A stretch of 64,000 nt of DNA from CAIUGU01 sp965279735 (GCA_965279735.1 OZ257260.1:682001-746000), one strand, 5' to 3'. Positions 1-9,502 are shown, counted from the first letter of the stretch. Made by a program: numbers and translations. The notes: generated from the letters alone by a model not told the origin.

Positions 1-1
1 C

Positions 2-1132
2 CGCATCGCGAAGGAAGCGATCGAGGCACCGCGTGTCATCAAGGTGTTCAACGCGCAAGCCTACGAGAACGCCCAGTTCGAGAGCGTGAACGAGCACAAC
101 CGCAGTTCGAACATGAAGCTCTTGCTGACGCGCGGGCTCTCGAATCCCGTCGTGCAGGTGCTGACCGCCATAGGCCTCGCTTCCGTCCTTTCTGTCGCCA
201 CCCGCTCGGCCATCCGCGGTGAACTGACGGTCGGTGAGTTCACTGCGTTCATTGGCGGGCTGGTCATGCTGACCGCGCCGCTGCGCCGGATCGTGAATGT
301 CGCGGGCCCGCTGCAGCAGGGCATTGCCGCCGGGCAAAGCATTTTCGAATTGCTGGACGAACCGCTGGAACCCGGAGGCGGCACGGAAAAGCTGGATCGG
401 GCGCGCGGCGAAGTCGAGTTCCGCAATGTCGGGTTCACCTACGAGGCGGGCAAGGGCGTTGCGCTCAGTGACGTTTCACTCAAGGTGCCGGCCGGGGAAA
501 CGCTCGCCATCGTGGGTCGCTCGGGCAGTGGCAAGTCGACGCTCGCCAGCCTGCTGCCACGCTTCCATGACGTGAGCAGTGGAATGGTGCTGGTCGATGG
601 TCGCGACATCCGTGAGTACGAGCTTCAGAGCCTGCGCAGGCAGGTGAGTCTCGTCAGCCAGGATGTCGTGCTGTTCAACGACACCATCCGCGCGAACATT
701 GCCTTTGGCAGTGATGTCTCGAATGCGGAGATCGAGCGGGCCGCAAGTGCTGCCCATGTGCTCGAGTTCACGCGCGAGTATCCGGAAGGCCTCGACACGA
801 TGGTCGGCGATCGCGGCGTGCTGCTCTCAGGCGGCCAGCGGCAGCGCATCGCCATCGCGCGGGCGCTGCTCAAGAATTCCCCGATCCTGATCCTCGACGA
901 GGCGACCTCCGCACTCGATACGGAATCGGAACGCGTCATCCAGGCAGCGCTTGAGGGCCTGATGCATGGACGCACGACACTGGTCATCGCCCACCGGCTG
1001 TCCACCATCGAGAATGCCGATCGCATCGCCGTCATGGAAGGCGGGCGCGTGGTGGAAAGCGGCAGTCACGCGGAGCTGATCGCGCTGGAAAAGCAGTACG
1101 CCTCCCTGCATCGCCTGCAGTTCAGCGAGTGA
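2..1132 (+). CDS. msbA: MsbA-type lipid A export ABC transporter, C-terminal part (5' end outside window)
   Basis: The frame is open from base 2, so the N-terminal membrane helices lie before the window. What remains is the end of the transmembrane domain followed by a complete nucleotide-binding domain. That domain has Walker A GRSGSGKST (about bases 514-540), the signature LLSGGQRQRIAIARA (about 820-864), Walker B ILILDEATSALD and the H-loop IAHRLS. In this family the homodimeric transporter flips lipid A-core across the inner membrane. lpxK follows 13 bp downstream, which is the usual msbA-lpxK order and supports MsbA over other exporters. Confidence 0.93.
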   Translation, partial: RIAKEAIEAPRVIKVFNAQAYENAQFESVNEHNRSSNMKLLLTRGLSNPVVQVLTAIGLASVLSVATRSAIRGELTVGEFTAFIGGLVMLTAPLRRIVNVAGPLQQGIAAGQSIFELLDEPLEPGGGTEKLDRARGEVEFRNVGFTYEAGKGVALSDVSLKVPAGETLAIVGRSGSGKSTLASLLPRFHDVSSGMVLVDGRDIREYELQSLRRQVSLVSQDVVLFNDTIRANIAFGSDVSNAEIERAASAAHVLEFTREYPEGLDTMVGDRGVLLSGGQRQRIAIARALLKNSPILILDEATSALDTESERVIQAALEGLMHGRTTLVIAHRLSTIENADRIAVMEGGRVVESGSHAELIALEKQYASLHRLQFSE

Positions 1133-1145
1133 TACGTTCGCACGC

Positions 1146-2186
1146 ATGAGTGCGGATTCCTTCCTGCAGCGGATCTGGTACGGAAGGTCGTGGCACCTTG
1201 CGTTGCTGGTGCTCATCCCTCTGTCGTGGCTTTTTCGTATCGTCGTCGCAGTCCGTCGCTGGAGCTTTCGGACAGGGCTGGCGACCAGTGTGCGATTGCC
1301 AAAACCCGTCATTGTCGTCGGCAACATCACCGTCGGTGGCACAGGCAAGACGCCGGTGGTGCTGTGGCTGGCGGGGCAGTTGCGCGCACGGGGCCGTATC
1401 GTCGGCATCATCAATCGGGGCTATGGCGGCCGTTCCGCCACCTGGCCGTGCGATGTGACGGCGAATGCCGATCCGGTCGAAGTGGGTGATGAGGCTGTGC
1501 TGCTGGCGAAGCTTTCGCAGGGAATCGTCGTCACGGGGCCGGATCGGGTGGCTGCGGCCCGGCGGGCGATTGAACTTGGCGCGGATGTCATCGTGTCCGA
1601 CGACGGCCTGCAGCACTACCGTCTGGCGCGCGATTGCGAACTCGCCGTCACCGATGCCGACCGCGGTGCAGGCAACGGCAACATGTTGCCTGCGGGGCCC
1701 TTGCGTGAACCGGAAGGGCGTCTTGCCTATGTGGACGCGCTGCTGCTCAAGCAGGGGAGCGGCAAGCCGCTGCAAAAGCCGGTTGTATCCGGCGCGGCTG
1801 CAGGGATTCCATTTTCCATTCGCGCAACGACAGTCACTTCACTGTCTTCGGGAGAGCAACGGCCGCTGGATTCATTCCGGAATCAACCGGTGCACGCCGT
1901 CGCCGGCATCGGCAATCCGGAGGCGTTCTTTGCTTCGCTCCGCGAAGCAGGCATGATCGTGACGGCACACGCGCTGCCCGATCATGCCGCGATTGCCGCG
2001 GCCGATCTCGAGTTTGGGGATGCGGCTGCCGTGCTGATGACGGCGAAGGATGCGGTGAAGTGCCGTGGCTACGACAATCCGCGGCTCTGGGTCGTGGATG
2101 CCGAAGCTGTCATGAATGCAGCCGATGCCGCGCGCTTGCTGTCGATTGTCGAAACGCGTCTTGCCCTTGTCCAACCGGTGCCCTGA
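1146..2186 (+). CDS. lpxK: Tetraacyldisaccharide 4'-kinase (lipid A pathway)
   Basis: The 346-residue protein matches the usual LpxK length. A membrane-associated basic N terminus (residues 1-45) precedes the P-loop NITVGGTGKTPVV near residues 59-71. DDGLQHY follows around residues 150-160, typical of LpxK. LpxK phosphorylates the 4' position of the disaccharide lipid A precursor at the inner membrane. The ATG at 1146 is the first start after msbA. The stop is 3 bp before the next gene, so it is probably co-transcribed with msbA, the Trm112-like gene and kdsB. Confidence 0.95.
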   Translation: MSADSFLQRIWYGRSWHLALLVLIPLSWLFRIVVAVRRWSFRTGLATSVRLPKPVIVVGNITVGGTGKTPVVLWLAGQLRARGRIVGIINRGYGGRSATWPCDVTANADPVEVGDEAVLLAKLSQGIVVTGPDRVAAARRAIELGADVIVSDDGLQHYRLARDCELAVTDADRGAGNGNMLPAGPLREPEGRLAYVDALLLKQGSGKPLQKPVVSGAAAGIPFSIRATTVTSLSSGEQRPLDSFRNQPVHAVAGIGNPEAFFASLREAGMIVTAHALPDHAAIAAADLEFGDAAAVLMTAKDAVKCRGYDNPRLWVVDAEAVMNAADAARLLSIVETRLALVQPVP

Positions 2187-2189
2187 GTT

Positions 2190-2378
2190 ATGGATTCAAG
2201 ACTGCTCGATATTCTCGTGTGTCCTTTGTGCAAGGGGCCGCTCCGCTATCTGAAGGCCCGGCAGGAACTCATCTGCCGTGCCGACCGTCTCGCATTTCCG
2301 GTGCGCGACGGCATTCCCGTCATGCTGGAAGAGGAAGCGCGTTCCCTGAACTCCGACGACCCGTTGCTGCGCGAATAG
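2190..2378 (+). CDS. Trm112/YcaR-family small zinc-ribbon-like protein
   Basis: This 62-residue protein has a CPLCKGPL motif near the N terminus, then a hydrophobic beta-rich body and PVRDGIPVMLEEEA. That pattern is typical of the YcaR/Trm112 family, which usually sits between lpxK and kdsB in gammaproteobacteria. Only one CxxC pair is visible, so zinc binding would need partners or may be absent. The start lies 3 bp after the lpxK stop. Its exact role in bacteria is not established. Confidence 0.9.
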   Translation: MDSRLLDILVCPLCKGPLRYLKARQELICRADRLAFPVRDGIPVMLEEEARSLNSDDPLLRE

Positions 2379-2413
2379 CCGGCTGCATTGAACTGAAGCC
2401 TGGAGCGTCCTCC

Positions 2414-3169
2414 TTGTCTTTTAACGTCGTCATTCCCGCACGCTACGGTTCCACCCGCCTGCCAGCCAAGCCGTTGCTGGAGATTGCGGGCAAGCCGATG
2501 ATCCAGTGGGTCGTGGAGGCTGCGTGCCGCAGCGGTGCCGCGGAAATCGTCGTGGCCACTGATGATGAGCGCATCGCGGCTGCTGTCACCGATCCGCGCG
2601 GCGGAAACCACTCGCTCGCGGTGATGACGCGGGCCGAACACCCTTCCGGAACCGACCGCATCGCTGAGGTTGCGAAGATCCGCGGCTGGAGTGGCGGTAC
2701 GCTGGTCGTCAACGTGCAGGGTGACGAACCGCAGTTGCCACCGGAACTGATCGACCAGGTGGCGGGTCTGCTGGAGACGGACAGGAAGGCGGATCTCGCG
2801 ACGCTGTGCACTCCGATAGGTAACCGTGAGGAATTCCTGAATCCCAATGTGGTCAAGGTAGTCCGTGCAGCGGACGGTGCTGCGCTCTATTTCAGTCGGG
2901 CGCCGATTCCTCATGTGCGGGATGGAGATCCGTGTTCGTTCGCCGGCGCGTATCGGCATCTTGGAATCTATGCGTATCGCGTCGAGGCCCTTCTGCGCAT
3001 GACGTCACTGCCCGTGAGTCGCCTCGAAGCCTGCGAGAAGCTCGAGCAGCTGCGTGCACTGGAAGCGGGAATGCGCATCGCAGTCGGCATCGCGAGCCGC
3101 GTGCCGGCCATCGGTGTCGATACCCGCGAAGACATCGAACGCCTGCGTGCGGGGCCCTGGCCTGCCTGA
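2414..3169 (+). CDS. kdsB: 3-deoxy-manno-octulosonate cytidylyltransferase (CMP-Kdo synthetase)
   Basis: KdsB activates Kdo with CTP for LPS inner core assembly. The N terminus SFNVVIPARYGSTRLPAKPL is the family's nucleotide-binding signature. The reading frame runs back into lpxK, but the best start is TTG at 2414: it gives a 251-residue protein of normal KdsB length and puts the signature at residues 2-21. A purine-rich TGGAG lies 8 bases upstream. Other conserved pieces are VNVQGDEPQLP and ISRVPAIGVDTREDIERL-type C-terminal sequence. It ends 9 bp before the convergent LacI gene. Confidence 0.94.
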   Translation: MSFNVVIPARYGSTRLPAKPLLEIAGKPMIQWVVEAACRSGAAEIVVATDDERIAAAVTDPRGGNHSLAVMTRAEHPSGTDRIAEVAKIRGWSGGTLVVNVQGDEPQLPPELIDQVAGLLETDRKADLATLCTPIGNREEFLNPNVVKVVRAADGAALYFSRAPIPHVRDGDPCSFAGAYRHLGIYAYRVEALLRMTSLPVSRLEACEKLEQLRALEAGMRIAVGIASRVPAIGVDTREDIERLRAGPWPA

Positions 3170-3178
3170 AGCTCGAGG

Positions 3179-4234
3179 CTAACGCGCAACGGGCCCCGTC
3201 GACCCCCGGATCACGAGTTCATACGGAAAGACCGCGCCGGAGCTTTCATCGCGTTTCCGTTCGTCGCGCATGTCTGCGATCAGGGTACCGACGATGGCCT
3301 TGGCCATGGCCTCGACCGGCTGGCGAATCGTCGTGAGGCTCGGCCACGTATAGCGCGAGACAGGCGTGTCGTCGAAACCGGCAACCGAAAGTTTGCGCGG
3401 CACTTCGAGCCCGAGATCGTGAGCGACATGCAGCACACCCGCGGCCATTTCGTCATTGCTGGCAAAAATGGCGGTGGGCCGGTCCTTGCGGCCGAGCAGG
3501 GCGCGTCCGCATTGCTCGCCTGAGTCGAACGAGAAGAAGCCCTGCGCCACGAGATTCTTGTCGAGCGCGATGCCCCGGTCGCGCAATGCACTGCGAAAGC
3601 CTTCGAACCGCGGCTGGCTCGCCCCATGGTCCGGATGGCCCTTGATGAAACCTATGCGGCGGTGACCCATGTCGATCAGGTATCGCGTGAGATCGTACGC
3701 AGCGCTTCGGTCGTCCACGGAGACATAAGGAGCGGGATGTGCCCGATCCACCGGCGCGACCCGCACGTATTTCACACCCATCTGGTCGAGCTGTTCGATG
3801 ACTGCCTGCACATCGCAGATCGGTGGAGTCAGTACCAGTCCCGGATGACCCCGCTCGGTGATCAGCGTTACGAGTTCCTCGATGAGCTGCGGACTCTGGT
3901 AATCGCACGGCTGCAGCAACAGGCTGTAGCCCCGTTCGCGGCAGGCTTCGAGTGCACCGGCCTGCAGATCCAGCAGGTAGCTGGCGCTCGGGTTGTCATA
4001 GACCATGGCGACGAAATAGGACCGGCTCGAAGCCAGACTGCGGGCGGCTGCGTTGGGCCGGTAGTTCAATTCCTTGGCAGCGGCCAGGACCCGTTGGCGG
4101 GTCGTATCCCGCACTGCAGCTTCCCGATTGAGAACGCGGGATACCGTCTTGATCGAGACACCGGCCCGGCTCGCTACCTCTTCAATTGTCACGGCGCGGT
4201 TTTTCAGTTTCTGTTTTTGCATGGATGGAGGCAT
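3179..4234 (-). CDS. LacI-family transcriptional regulator (near GH3/MFS operon)
   Basis: At 351 residues this is a normal LacI/GalR length. The N-terminal helix-turn-helix VTIEEVASRAGVSIKTVSRVLN (from about residue 15) is followed by the hinge helix NYRPNAAARSLAS and a periplasmic-binding-protein-like sensor domain with FASNDEMAAGVLHVAHDLGL and VAGFDDTPVSRYTWPSLTTI. It is divergent from the sugar transporter at 4332. The perfect-half-site palindrome at 4278 lies between them, so it probably represses that operon and itself. ATG at 4234 and the in-frame ATG 12 bases inside are both possible starts; neither has a strong ribosome site. The effector is unknown. Confidence 0.92.
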   Translation of the reverse strand: MPPSMQKQKLKNRAVTIEEVASRAGVSIKTVSRVLNREAAVRDTTRQRVLAAAKELNYRPNAAARSLASSRSYFVAMVYDNPSASYLLDLQAGALEACRERGYSLLLQPCDYQSPQLIEELVTLITERGHPGLVLTPPICDVQAVIEQLDQMGVKYVRVAPVDRAHPAPYVSVDDRSAAYDLTRYLIDMGHRRIGFIKGHPDHGASQPRFEGFRSALRDRGIALDKNLVAQGFFSFDSGEQCGRALLGRKDRPTAIFASNDEMAAGVLHVAHDLGLEVPRKLSVAGFDDTPVSRYTWPSLTTIRQPVEAMAKAIVGTLIADMRDERKRDESSGAVFPYELVIRGSTGPVAR

Positions 4235-4277
4235 GGAATGCGGTAAATCTGCGGTTCCCGGTGGCCTACTATAGTGT

Positions 4278-4291
4278 TGACAGCGTTGTCA
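4278..4291. promoter_or_regulatory. LacI-type operator TGACAGCGTTGTCA
   Basis: This 14-bp inverted repeat (TGACA/TGTCA arms, CG centre) lies in the 97-bp divergent region between a LacI gene and the sugar transporter. With its flanking T on each side, 16 bp are repeated identically at 39280-39295. TTGACA at its left edge could be a -35 box for the rightward transcript. On the other strand TATAGT (4274-4269) could be a -10 for the regulator. Operator function is inferred from shape and position. Confidence 0.72.
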
Positions 4292-4331
4292 TCACCGCTC
4301 ATGCTCGTGAAAATATGCTCAGGGGGAGCCG

Positions 4332-5630
4332 ATGAATGATCATGCCCAAAAACCGGGTGATGCAGCGGCGCGTATTGCGCCGCTGGTCGTCGTCCTGTTC
4401 TTTGCCTGGGGTTTCGCGACCGTCCTGATCGACAGCCTGATCCCGAAGCTCAAGGCGCTGTTCACCTTGAGCTATACGGAAGTCATGCTGACCCAGTTCA
4501 GCTTCTTCCTCGCCTATTTTCTCTGCTCCATTCCGGCCGGCTGGATCCTCGCCCGCATCGGCTACATCCGCGCCATCGTCGGCGGCCTGCTCGTCATGGC
4601 CATCGGTTGCGTGCTGTTCATCCCGGCCGTGAATTTCGGATTGTTCGGCGGCTTTCTCGTCGCGTTGTTCGTCATGGCCGCGGGTATCACGATGCTGCAG
4701 GTCGCAGCCAATCCGCTGATCGCGGTGCTCGGCTCGCCGGATAGTTCGCACAGCCGGCTGAATCTCGCGCAGGCGTTCAATTCGCTGGGGACTTTCATCG
4801 GTCCTTTCGTCGGGGCCGTCTTCATCCTCGGAGGCAACGCTCCTGCCGTTGATATCACAACTCTGACGACAGAAGCGCTTGCCTCCTATCGCCATGCCGA
4901 AGCCCAGATGGTCCAGGGTCCCTTCCTGGGCATCGCTGCCGGGCTCGTCCTCCTCGTGATCATTTTCTGGCAGTTCCGGCGCCTCACGGGCAAGGCACTC
5001 GAAGTGCAACCCGTCACCAGCGGTATCGGCCTCGATGTCCTGCGCGATCCAAGGCTTGCCCTCGGTGCACTGTCGATCTTCATGTACGTGGGCGCCGAAG
5101 TTTCCATCGGCAGCCTGCTGACCAATTACCTGATGCAGGATTCCACCCTGGGTCTCGCGCCAGCCAAAGCCGGCACCCTCGTGAGTCTGTACTGGGGTGG
5201 CGCGATGGTAGGACGGTTTGTCGGTTCCGCAGTGTTGCGCCGTGTGCCGGCCGGTTTCGTGCTGGCTGCCTGCGCGGCAGGCGCCGTCATACTCGCATCG
5301 ACATCCTCCATCAGTTCCGGAATGGTGGCGGCCGTCACGATCATCGCTGTCGGGTTATGCAACTCGATCATGTTCCCGACGATCTTCACGCTGGCGATCG
5401 AGAAGCTCGGCCCGAAGACACCGCAGGGGTCGGCAATGCTGTGCCTCGCGATCGTGGGCGGGGCAATCATTCCTGTTGTCACCGGTTACGTTGCGGATCA
5501 CACGAGCCTCGCTACCGCGCTGCTTGTACCTGCAGCCTGCTATCTGTGGATTGCCGCATATGGATTGCTGACGCGCTTTGGTCTCGTTGACCGGAAGCCC
5601 GTGGCTGCTTTGCGGGCGGCCGGAATCTAA
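4332..5630 (+). CDS. FucP-type (FHS family) sugar:proton symporter
   Basis: The 432-residue protein has about 12 hydrophobic segments. FAWGFATVLIDSLIPKLK in the first helix, SIPAGWILARIGY in the loop after helix 2 and NPLIAVLG followed by LAQAFNSLGTFIGP match the fucose/glucose/galactose symporter branch of the major facilitator superfamily. It should carry a monosaccharide across the inner membrane. It is the first gene of a rightward unit with the GH3 enzyme 18 bp after its stop, so the cargo is plausibly the sugar released by that enzyme. Confidence 0.88.
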   Translation: MNDHAQKPGDAAARIAPLVVVLFFAWGFATVLIDSLIPKLKALFTLSYTEVMLTQFSFFLAYFLCSIPAGWILARIGYIRAIVGGLLVMAIGCVLFIPAVNFGLFGGFLVALFVMAAGITMLQVAANPLIAVLGSPDSSHSRLNLAQAFNSLGTFIGPFVGAVFILGGNAPAVDITTLTTEALASYRHAEAQMVQGPFLGIAAGLVLLVIIFWQFRRLTGKALEVQPVTSGIGLDVLRDPRLALGALSIFMYVGAEVSIGSLLTNYLMQDSTLGLAPAKAGTLVSLYWGGAMVGRFVGSAVLRRVPAGFVLAACAAGAVILASTSSISSGMVAAVTIIAVGLCNSIMFPTIFTLAIEKLGPKTPQGSAMLCLAIVGGAIIPVVTGYVADHTSLATALLVPAACYLWIAAYGLLTRFGLVDRKPVAALRAAGI

Positions 5631-5648
5631 GGCACGGAGAAAAGCGCA

Positions 5649-8210
5649 ATGGGTTTCAGGGGAAGTCTGGCCGGCGTCTTGCTGGCAGCCATCGGTGCAC
5701 TGAGTGCAGGCCACGCGGCCGAGCAATTCTCGCCGCGTGTCCAGGGATTGCTGCAGCAGATGACCCTGGACGAGAAACTGACGATGATCGCTGGTACTCG
5801 TGATCCGGCGTATGCCGGCGAGGCGGGCTACATCGCTGGCGTGCCCCGTCTCGGCGTGCCGCCGCTGCGCATGGCCGATGGACCTGCCGGCGTCTATCTG
5901 CGTTACGAAACGACGGCATTGCCACAGCCCATCGCGCTGGCATCCACCTTCAGCACGGATTTCGCAAAGCGGTATGGCGAGCTCCTCGGCCGCGAATCCC
6001 GCGCCACGCGCAACGACGTCTTTCTGGGCCCCATGGTCAACATCATGCGCGTGCCGAACTGGGGCCGGAACTCGACCAGCTATGGCGAGGATCCCTTCGT
6101 CATCGGGCAGATGGCAGCCGCGACCATCGAAGGCGTGCAGTCCACCGGTACGCTCGCCACGGTGAAACATTTCATCGCGAACAACCAGTCGCTGCACCAG
6201 GGCGGTGGATTCTTCGGCGCCGACGGCAAGAGCTTCGAAGTCGACGAGCGCACGCTGCACGAAATCTATCTGCCGGGATTCGAAGCGTCCTTCAAGGCGG
6301 GCGCGAGTTCGGTGATGGCGGCGTACAACAAGACGAATGGTTACTGGAACGCCGAGAACAAGGCCAACCTCACCGGCATCCTGCGTGACGAACTGGGCTG
6401 GAACGGGTTTGTCGTTTCCGACTGGCACGCGAATCGCAGCACGCCCTCGATCGTTGCGGGGCTCGACATGGAAATGCCGGCTTTCGGTCCGATCACGTTG
6501 CTGGGTCGTGAAGGCCCCAAGTGGGGTCCGAAGCTGAAATCCTCGATCGAGAGCAAACAGATTCCGGAAGCGGCGGTAGATCGCGCTGCCGGCCGGGTGC
6601 TGCAACAGATGGATCGCTTCGGCATGCTGGATGGCACCCGGATTCCCGGGCCGGACAAGATCGATATTGAAGGGCATGCCGTGTTCGCTCGCCAGATAGC
6701 GGCTGAAGGCGCGGTGTTGCTGAAGAATGCGGGCGGTGCATTGCCGCTCAAGACTGCTGACTTGGGCAACCTGCTGCTGATCGGGCCGACAGCCGGCCAG
6801 CTTGCAGTGGGCTCTGGCGTTTCCGGTTTTCACGAGCGTTTCGTTTCGCCTCTCGATGCGCTGAAGGCGGCGGCAGGGTCCGATGCGCGCATTGCCTATG
6901 CGGTGGGCGATGATCTGACCGGCGTTGCGATTCCTGCCAACGTACTGACGCCAGAGTCGGGCAGCGGTGCGGGCCTTACGCGTCGGAGCGTCGATGGCTC
7001 GCCGTCCAGTGTCGATGCCACCATCGACTTCACCGGCAATCGCGCGTTGCCCATCGGGCGCGGCTACACCTGGAAAGGTTCTCTCAAGGTGCCCGTTGCA
7101 GGTGAATACGCGCTGCAGATGCAAAGCTGGGGCGGGTCAGGAATTCTTAAAGTAGATGGCCAGCCTCGCTCTTTCTCCGCGTACGTCCGATTTGGTCACG
7201 GCATTCCCCGCAACAGTTCAAGTGTGGTACCAACGCGCGATGGACTCGACAATGCGCAGGTCACGCTGAAGCTCGAGGCCAACAAAGCGTACGCGATCGA
7301 AGTCGAAACCCAGGCTGAACCGGAAATGCCGTTGCAGGTGCGCCTCGGCTGGGTGACGCCCGAGATGCGCAAAGCCACGATGGCGGCCGCTGTCGAAGCT
7401 GCGAAATCGGCCGGCAAGGTGTTGCTGTTTGCCTGGGCACGCAGCGGTGAGTTTGATGATCCGGACGCGGCCTTGCGGCTGCCCAATGATCAGGATGCGT
7501 TGATCGAAGCGGTTGCCGCTGCCAATCCGAATACGATCGTCGTGCTGAACAGCGCGAGTCCCCACGACATGCCGTGGCGCGACAAGGTGAAGGGCATTCT
7601 TTATATGTGGTTCCCGGGCCAGGAAGGCGGCGGCGCCACGGCCGATGTACTGCTCGGTAAGGTCAACCCGGGCGGCAAGCTGCCCATGACGTTCCCCCGA
7701 CGGCCGGCTGATGTGCCCGCGTACAGTGAAGCTCATCCGGAGCGGTACAACGGCGATGAGACGCGGGTGTTCTATTCGGAGGGCATCTTCACCGGTTATC
7801 GCCACTACGAGCAGAACCGCATCAAGCCGCTGTATCCGTTCGGGTACGGGCTCTCCTACACGACGTTTGCCTATTCAGGGCTCAGCGTGAAGCCGGTGGG
7901 TGACGGTTTCGACGTGACCTTCACTGTCCGGAACACCGGAACGGTAGCCGGTTCTGAAGTTGCACAAGTCTATGTGGGCAGGCCCGCGCGAACAGCGGTA
8001 CCGATGGCACCGAAGGCACTGGCGGGATTTGGGCGAGTAGAGCTTGCGCCCGGGGCAAGCAGGACGTTCACGGTGCATATCGCGCCGCGCCAGTTGTCTT
8101 ATTGGGCAGTTGATGGCCATCAATGGCAGCTCGCGACCGGTGTTCGACCGGTGTACGTCGGTGCATCGTCGGCGGATATCAAGCTGACGGGGCGGGTCGA
8201 CGTCAGATGA
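5649..8210 (+). CDS. Secreted GH3 beta-glycosidase with PA14 insert
   Basis: This 853-residue enzyme starts with a signal peptide (residues 1-23, ending SAGHAA). The GH3 barrel domain holds TVKHFIANNQ and VVSDW, with D258 the expected catalytic nucleophile. The GH3 C-terminal domain is interrupted by a PA14-like carbohydrate-binding module (about 430-575). A fibronectin III-like end domain (about 755-830) is introduced by YPFGYGLSYTTF. Family members cleave terminal beta-linked glucose or xylose from oligosaccharides or glycosides. Exact specificity cannot be read from the sequence. It lies between the transporter and a lipoprotein gene in one transcription direction. Confidence 0.92.
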   Translation: MGFRGSLAGVLLAAIGALSAGHAAEQFSPRVQGLLQQMTLDEKLTMIAGTRDPAYAGEAGYIAGVPRLGVPPLRMADGPAGVYLRYETTALPQPIALASTFSTDFAKRYGELLGRESRATRNDVFLGPMVNIMRVPNWGRNSTSYGEDPFVIGQMAAATIEGVQSTGTLATVKHFIANNQSLHQGGGFFGADGKSFEVDERTLHEIYLPGFEASFKAGASSVMAAYNKTNGYWNAENKANLTGILRDELGWNGFVVSDWHANRSTPSIVAGLDMEMPAFGPITLLGREGPKWGPKLKSSIESKQIPEAAVDRAAGRVLQQMDRFGMLDGTRIPGPDKIDIEGHAVFARQIAAEGAVLLKNAGGALPLKTADLGNLLLIGPTAGQLAVGSGVSGFHERFVSPLDALKAAAGSDARIAYAVGDDLTGVAIPANVLTPESGSGAGLTRRSVDGSPSSVDATIDFTGNRALPIGRGYTWKGSLKVPVAGEYALQMQSWGGSGILKVDGQPRSFSAYVRFGHGIPRNSSSVVPTRDGLDNAQVTLKLEANKAYAIEVETQAEPEMPLQVRLGWVTPEMRKATMAAAVEAAKSAGKVLLFAWARSGEFDDPDAALRLPNDQDALIEAVAAANPNTIVVLNSASPHDMPWRDKVKGILYMWFPGQEGGGATADVLLGKVNPGGKLPMTFPRRPADVPAYSEAHPERYNGDETRVFYSEGIFTGYRHYEQNRIKPLYPFGYGLSYTTFAYSGLSVKPVGDGFDVTFTVRNTGTVAGSEVAQVYVGRPARTAVPMAPKALAGFGRVELAPGASRTFTVHIAPRQLSYWAVDGHQWQLATGVRPVYVGASSADIKLTGRVDVR

Positions 8211-8249
8211 TCCTGCAGGAATCGCGACAAAACTGATCGGGGGACGGGA

Positions 8250-8993
8250 ATGAAGGCGAAGCGTTATATGCATCAGGGCAGTCTCGTGCTGGGTCTGTTG
8301 GGACTTGCCGCCTGCGCGCCTGCACCGGAGCAGGCCGTCGTCGCCGAGCCTGTGGCGGCTATTCCGGATCTGTCCGGTTACTGGGAGCTGCGGGACGGCA
8401 GTAAACATGTCAATCCTGCCTCCGTCACCGACGAAGGCAAGGCGGCTGCAGCAGCACTGCGACCCAAGGTCGAGACCGGTGACATCCTCACCTTCGCTTC
8501 GCGCTGGTGCCAGCATCTCGGCATGCCCTTCATCATGGGCGATTCTGCCCCGCTCAACATCCTTCAGACGAAGAACGAGATCGGCATCATCGCGGAAGTG
8601 CAGTCGGCCGCGCGGCACATCTACCTGGATGGTCGCAGTGCTCCCGATCCCGATGTCTTCGATCCGACCACGAACGGTTTTTCCATCGGCAAGTGGGAAG
8701 GCGACACGCTCGTCGTCGAAAGCCAGGGCTTTAACAGCCTCGGCAATCCAAGCATCCCCGGTGGTGGGGTGCGCGGTCCGACTTCGAAGCTGACCGAGCG
8801 CTACCAGCTACAAGACAACGGCCAGCAGCTCGCCGTCACATTCACCTGGGAAGATCCAGCGGTGTTCACGCAGCCGCACACTTACGATTTCCTGTACTAC
8901 CGGGCGCCACCTGAAACGTACGCGCTCGAGTATTTCTGCGATGCAAGCGATCCGCTGCGACCGAAGACTGCAGAGGAACCGGCCCAACAGTAA
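8250..8993 (+). CDS. Lipoprotein of an unnamed secreted family (R-x-IYLDGR / G-WEGDTLVVES motifs)
   Basis: This 247-residue protein has a lipobox LLGLAAC near residues 17-23, so it is probably lipid-anchored. The mature part contains ARHIYLDGR, SIGKWEGDTLVVES, KLTERYQL and VTFTWEDPAVFTQPHTY. The same ordered motifs occur in the proteins at 22187, 22936, 55791 and, more weakly, 57670, so all belong to one extracytoplasmic family. I do not know its function. It is followed by a DUF6152 gene, as is the homologue at 22187. Its start at 8250 has the G-rich stretch GGGGACGGG just upstream. Confidence 0.85.
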   Translation: MKAKRYMHQGSLVLGLLGLAACAPAPEQAVVAEPVAAIPDLSGYWELRDGSKHVNPASVTDEGKAAAAALRPKVETGDILTFASRWCQHLGMPFIMGDSAPLNILQTKNEIGIIAEVQSAARHIYLDGRSAPDPDVFDPTTNGFSIGKWEGDTLVVESQGFNSLGNPSIPGGGVRGPTSKLTERYQLQDNGQQLAVTFTWEDPAVFTQPHTYDFLYYRAPPETYALEYFCDASDPLRPKTAEEPAQQ

Positions 8994-9060
8994 ATCTTGG
9001 GATCGGCAGGTTGAATGACGGTAATCGAGTTCAGTGCAGGGCTCTGGCCCGGGGGTTGAT

Positions 9061-9492
9061 ATGAAAATCCGAAATCTGGTGCGTGCAGGTGGCGTTGCGT
9101 TGCTGGTAGCGGTGGGCTCGGCTTCGGCACATCATTCCTTTGCGATGTTCGACCAGCAGAAGGTCTGGACGTGGGAAGGAACGGTGGTCGATTTCCAGTG
9201 GCGGCAGCCGCACAGCCACATCATTGTCGATGTACCCAAGTCGGCGAAGGATCCCGGCATCGTCGGGCGCTGGGACTTCGAGAGTTCAAGCCCCAACATC
9301 GCCACGCGGCAGGGCTGGAACAAGTCCATTCTCAAGCCGGGTGACAAGATCAAGGTGGTCGGCAACCCGATGCGTGATGGCAGCAAGGCCGGGTCGCTGA
9401 AGTATGCAGTCACGACTGATGGCAAGGTTCTGTATCACGACGTCAATCGCGAAGTGACCCCCGAGAACACGCCGAAAACCAACGCGAAATAG
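9061..9492 (+). CDS. DUF6152 secreted protein
   Basis: The protein has 143 residues from the ATG at 9061, with a signal peptide ending SASA just before HHSFAMFD. HHSFAMF followed by VWTWEGTVVDFQWRQPHSHI is the hallmark of DUF6152. The role of this family is unknown; it occurs beside redox or outer-membrane genes in many proteobacteria. A paralogue lies at 21733. An upstream in-frame start would add nine residues before the signal peptide, which is less plausible. It ends 10 bp from the convergent dehydrogenase gene. Confidence 0.88.
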   Translation: MKIRNLVRAGGVALLVAVGSASAHHSFAMFDQQKVWTWEGTVVDFQWRQPHSHIIVDVPKSAKDPGIVGRWDFESSSPNIATRQGWNKSILKPGDKIKVVGNPMRDGSKAGSLKYAVTTDGKVLYHDVNREVTPENTPKTNAK

Positions 9493-9502
9493 CCTGCGGA
9501 TT

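Noticed and set aside
2060..2413. Upstream extension of the kdsB frame to 2060
   Set aside because: It runs through lpxK and the Trm112-like gene; the KdsB signature begins right at the TTG at 2414 with a ribosome site.
5355..7124. Long leftward open frame opposite the transporter and GH3 genes
   Set aside because: Antisense to strong family matches and spans their junction; no signal, motif or ribosome site supports it.
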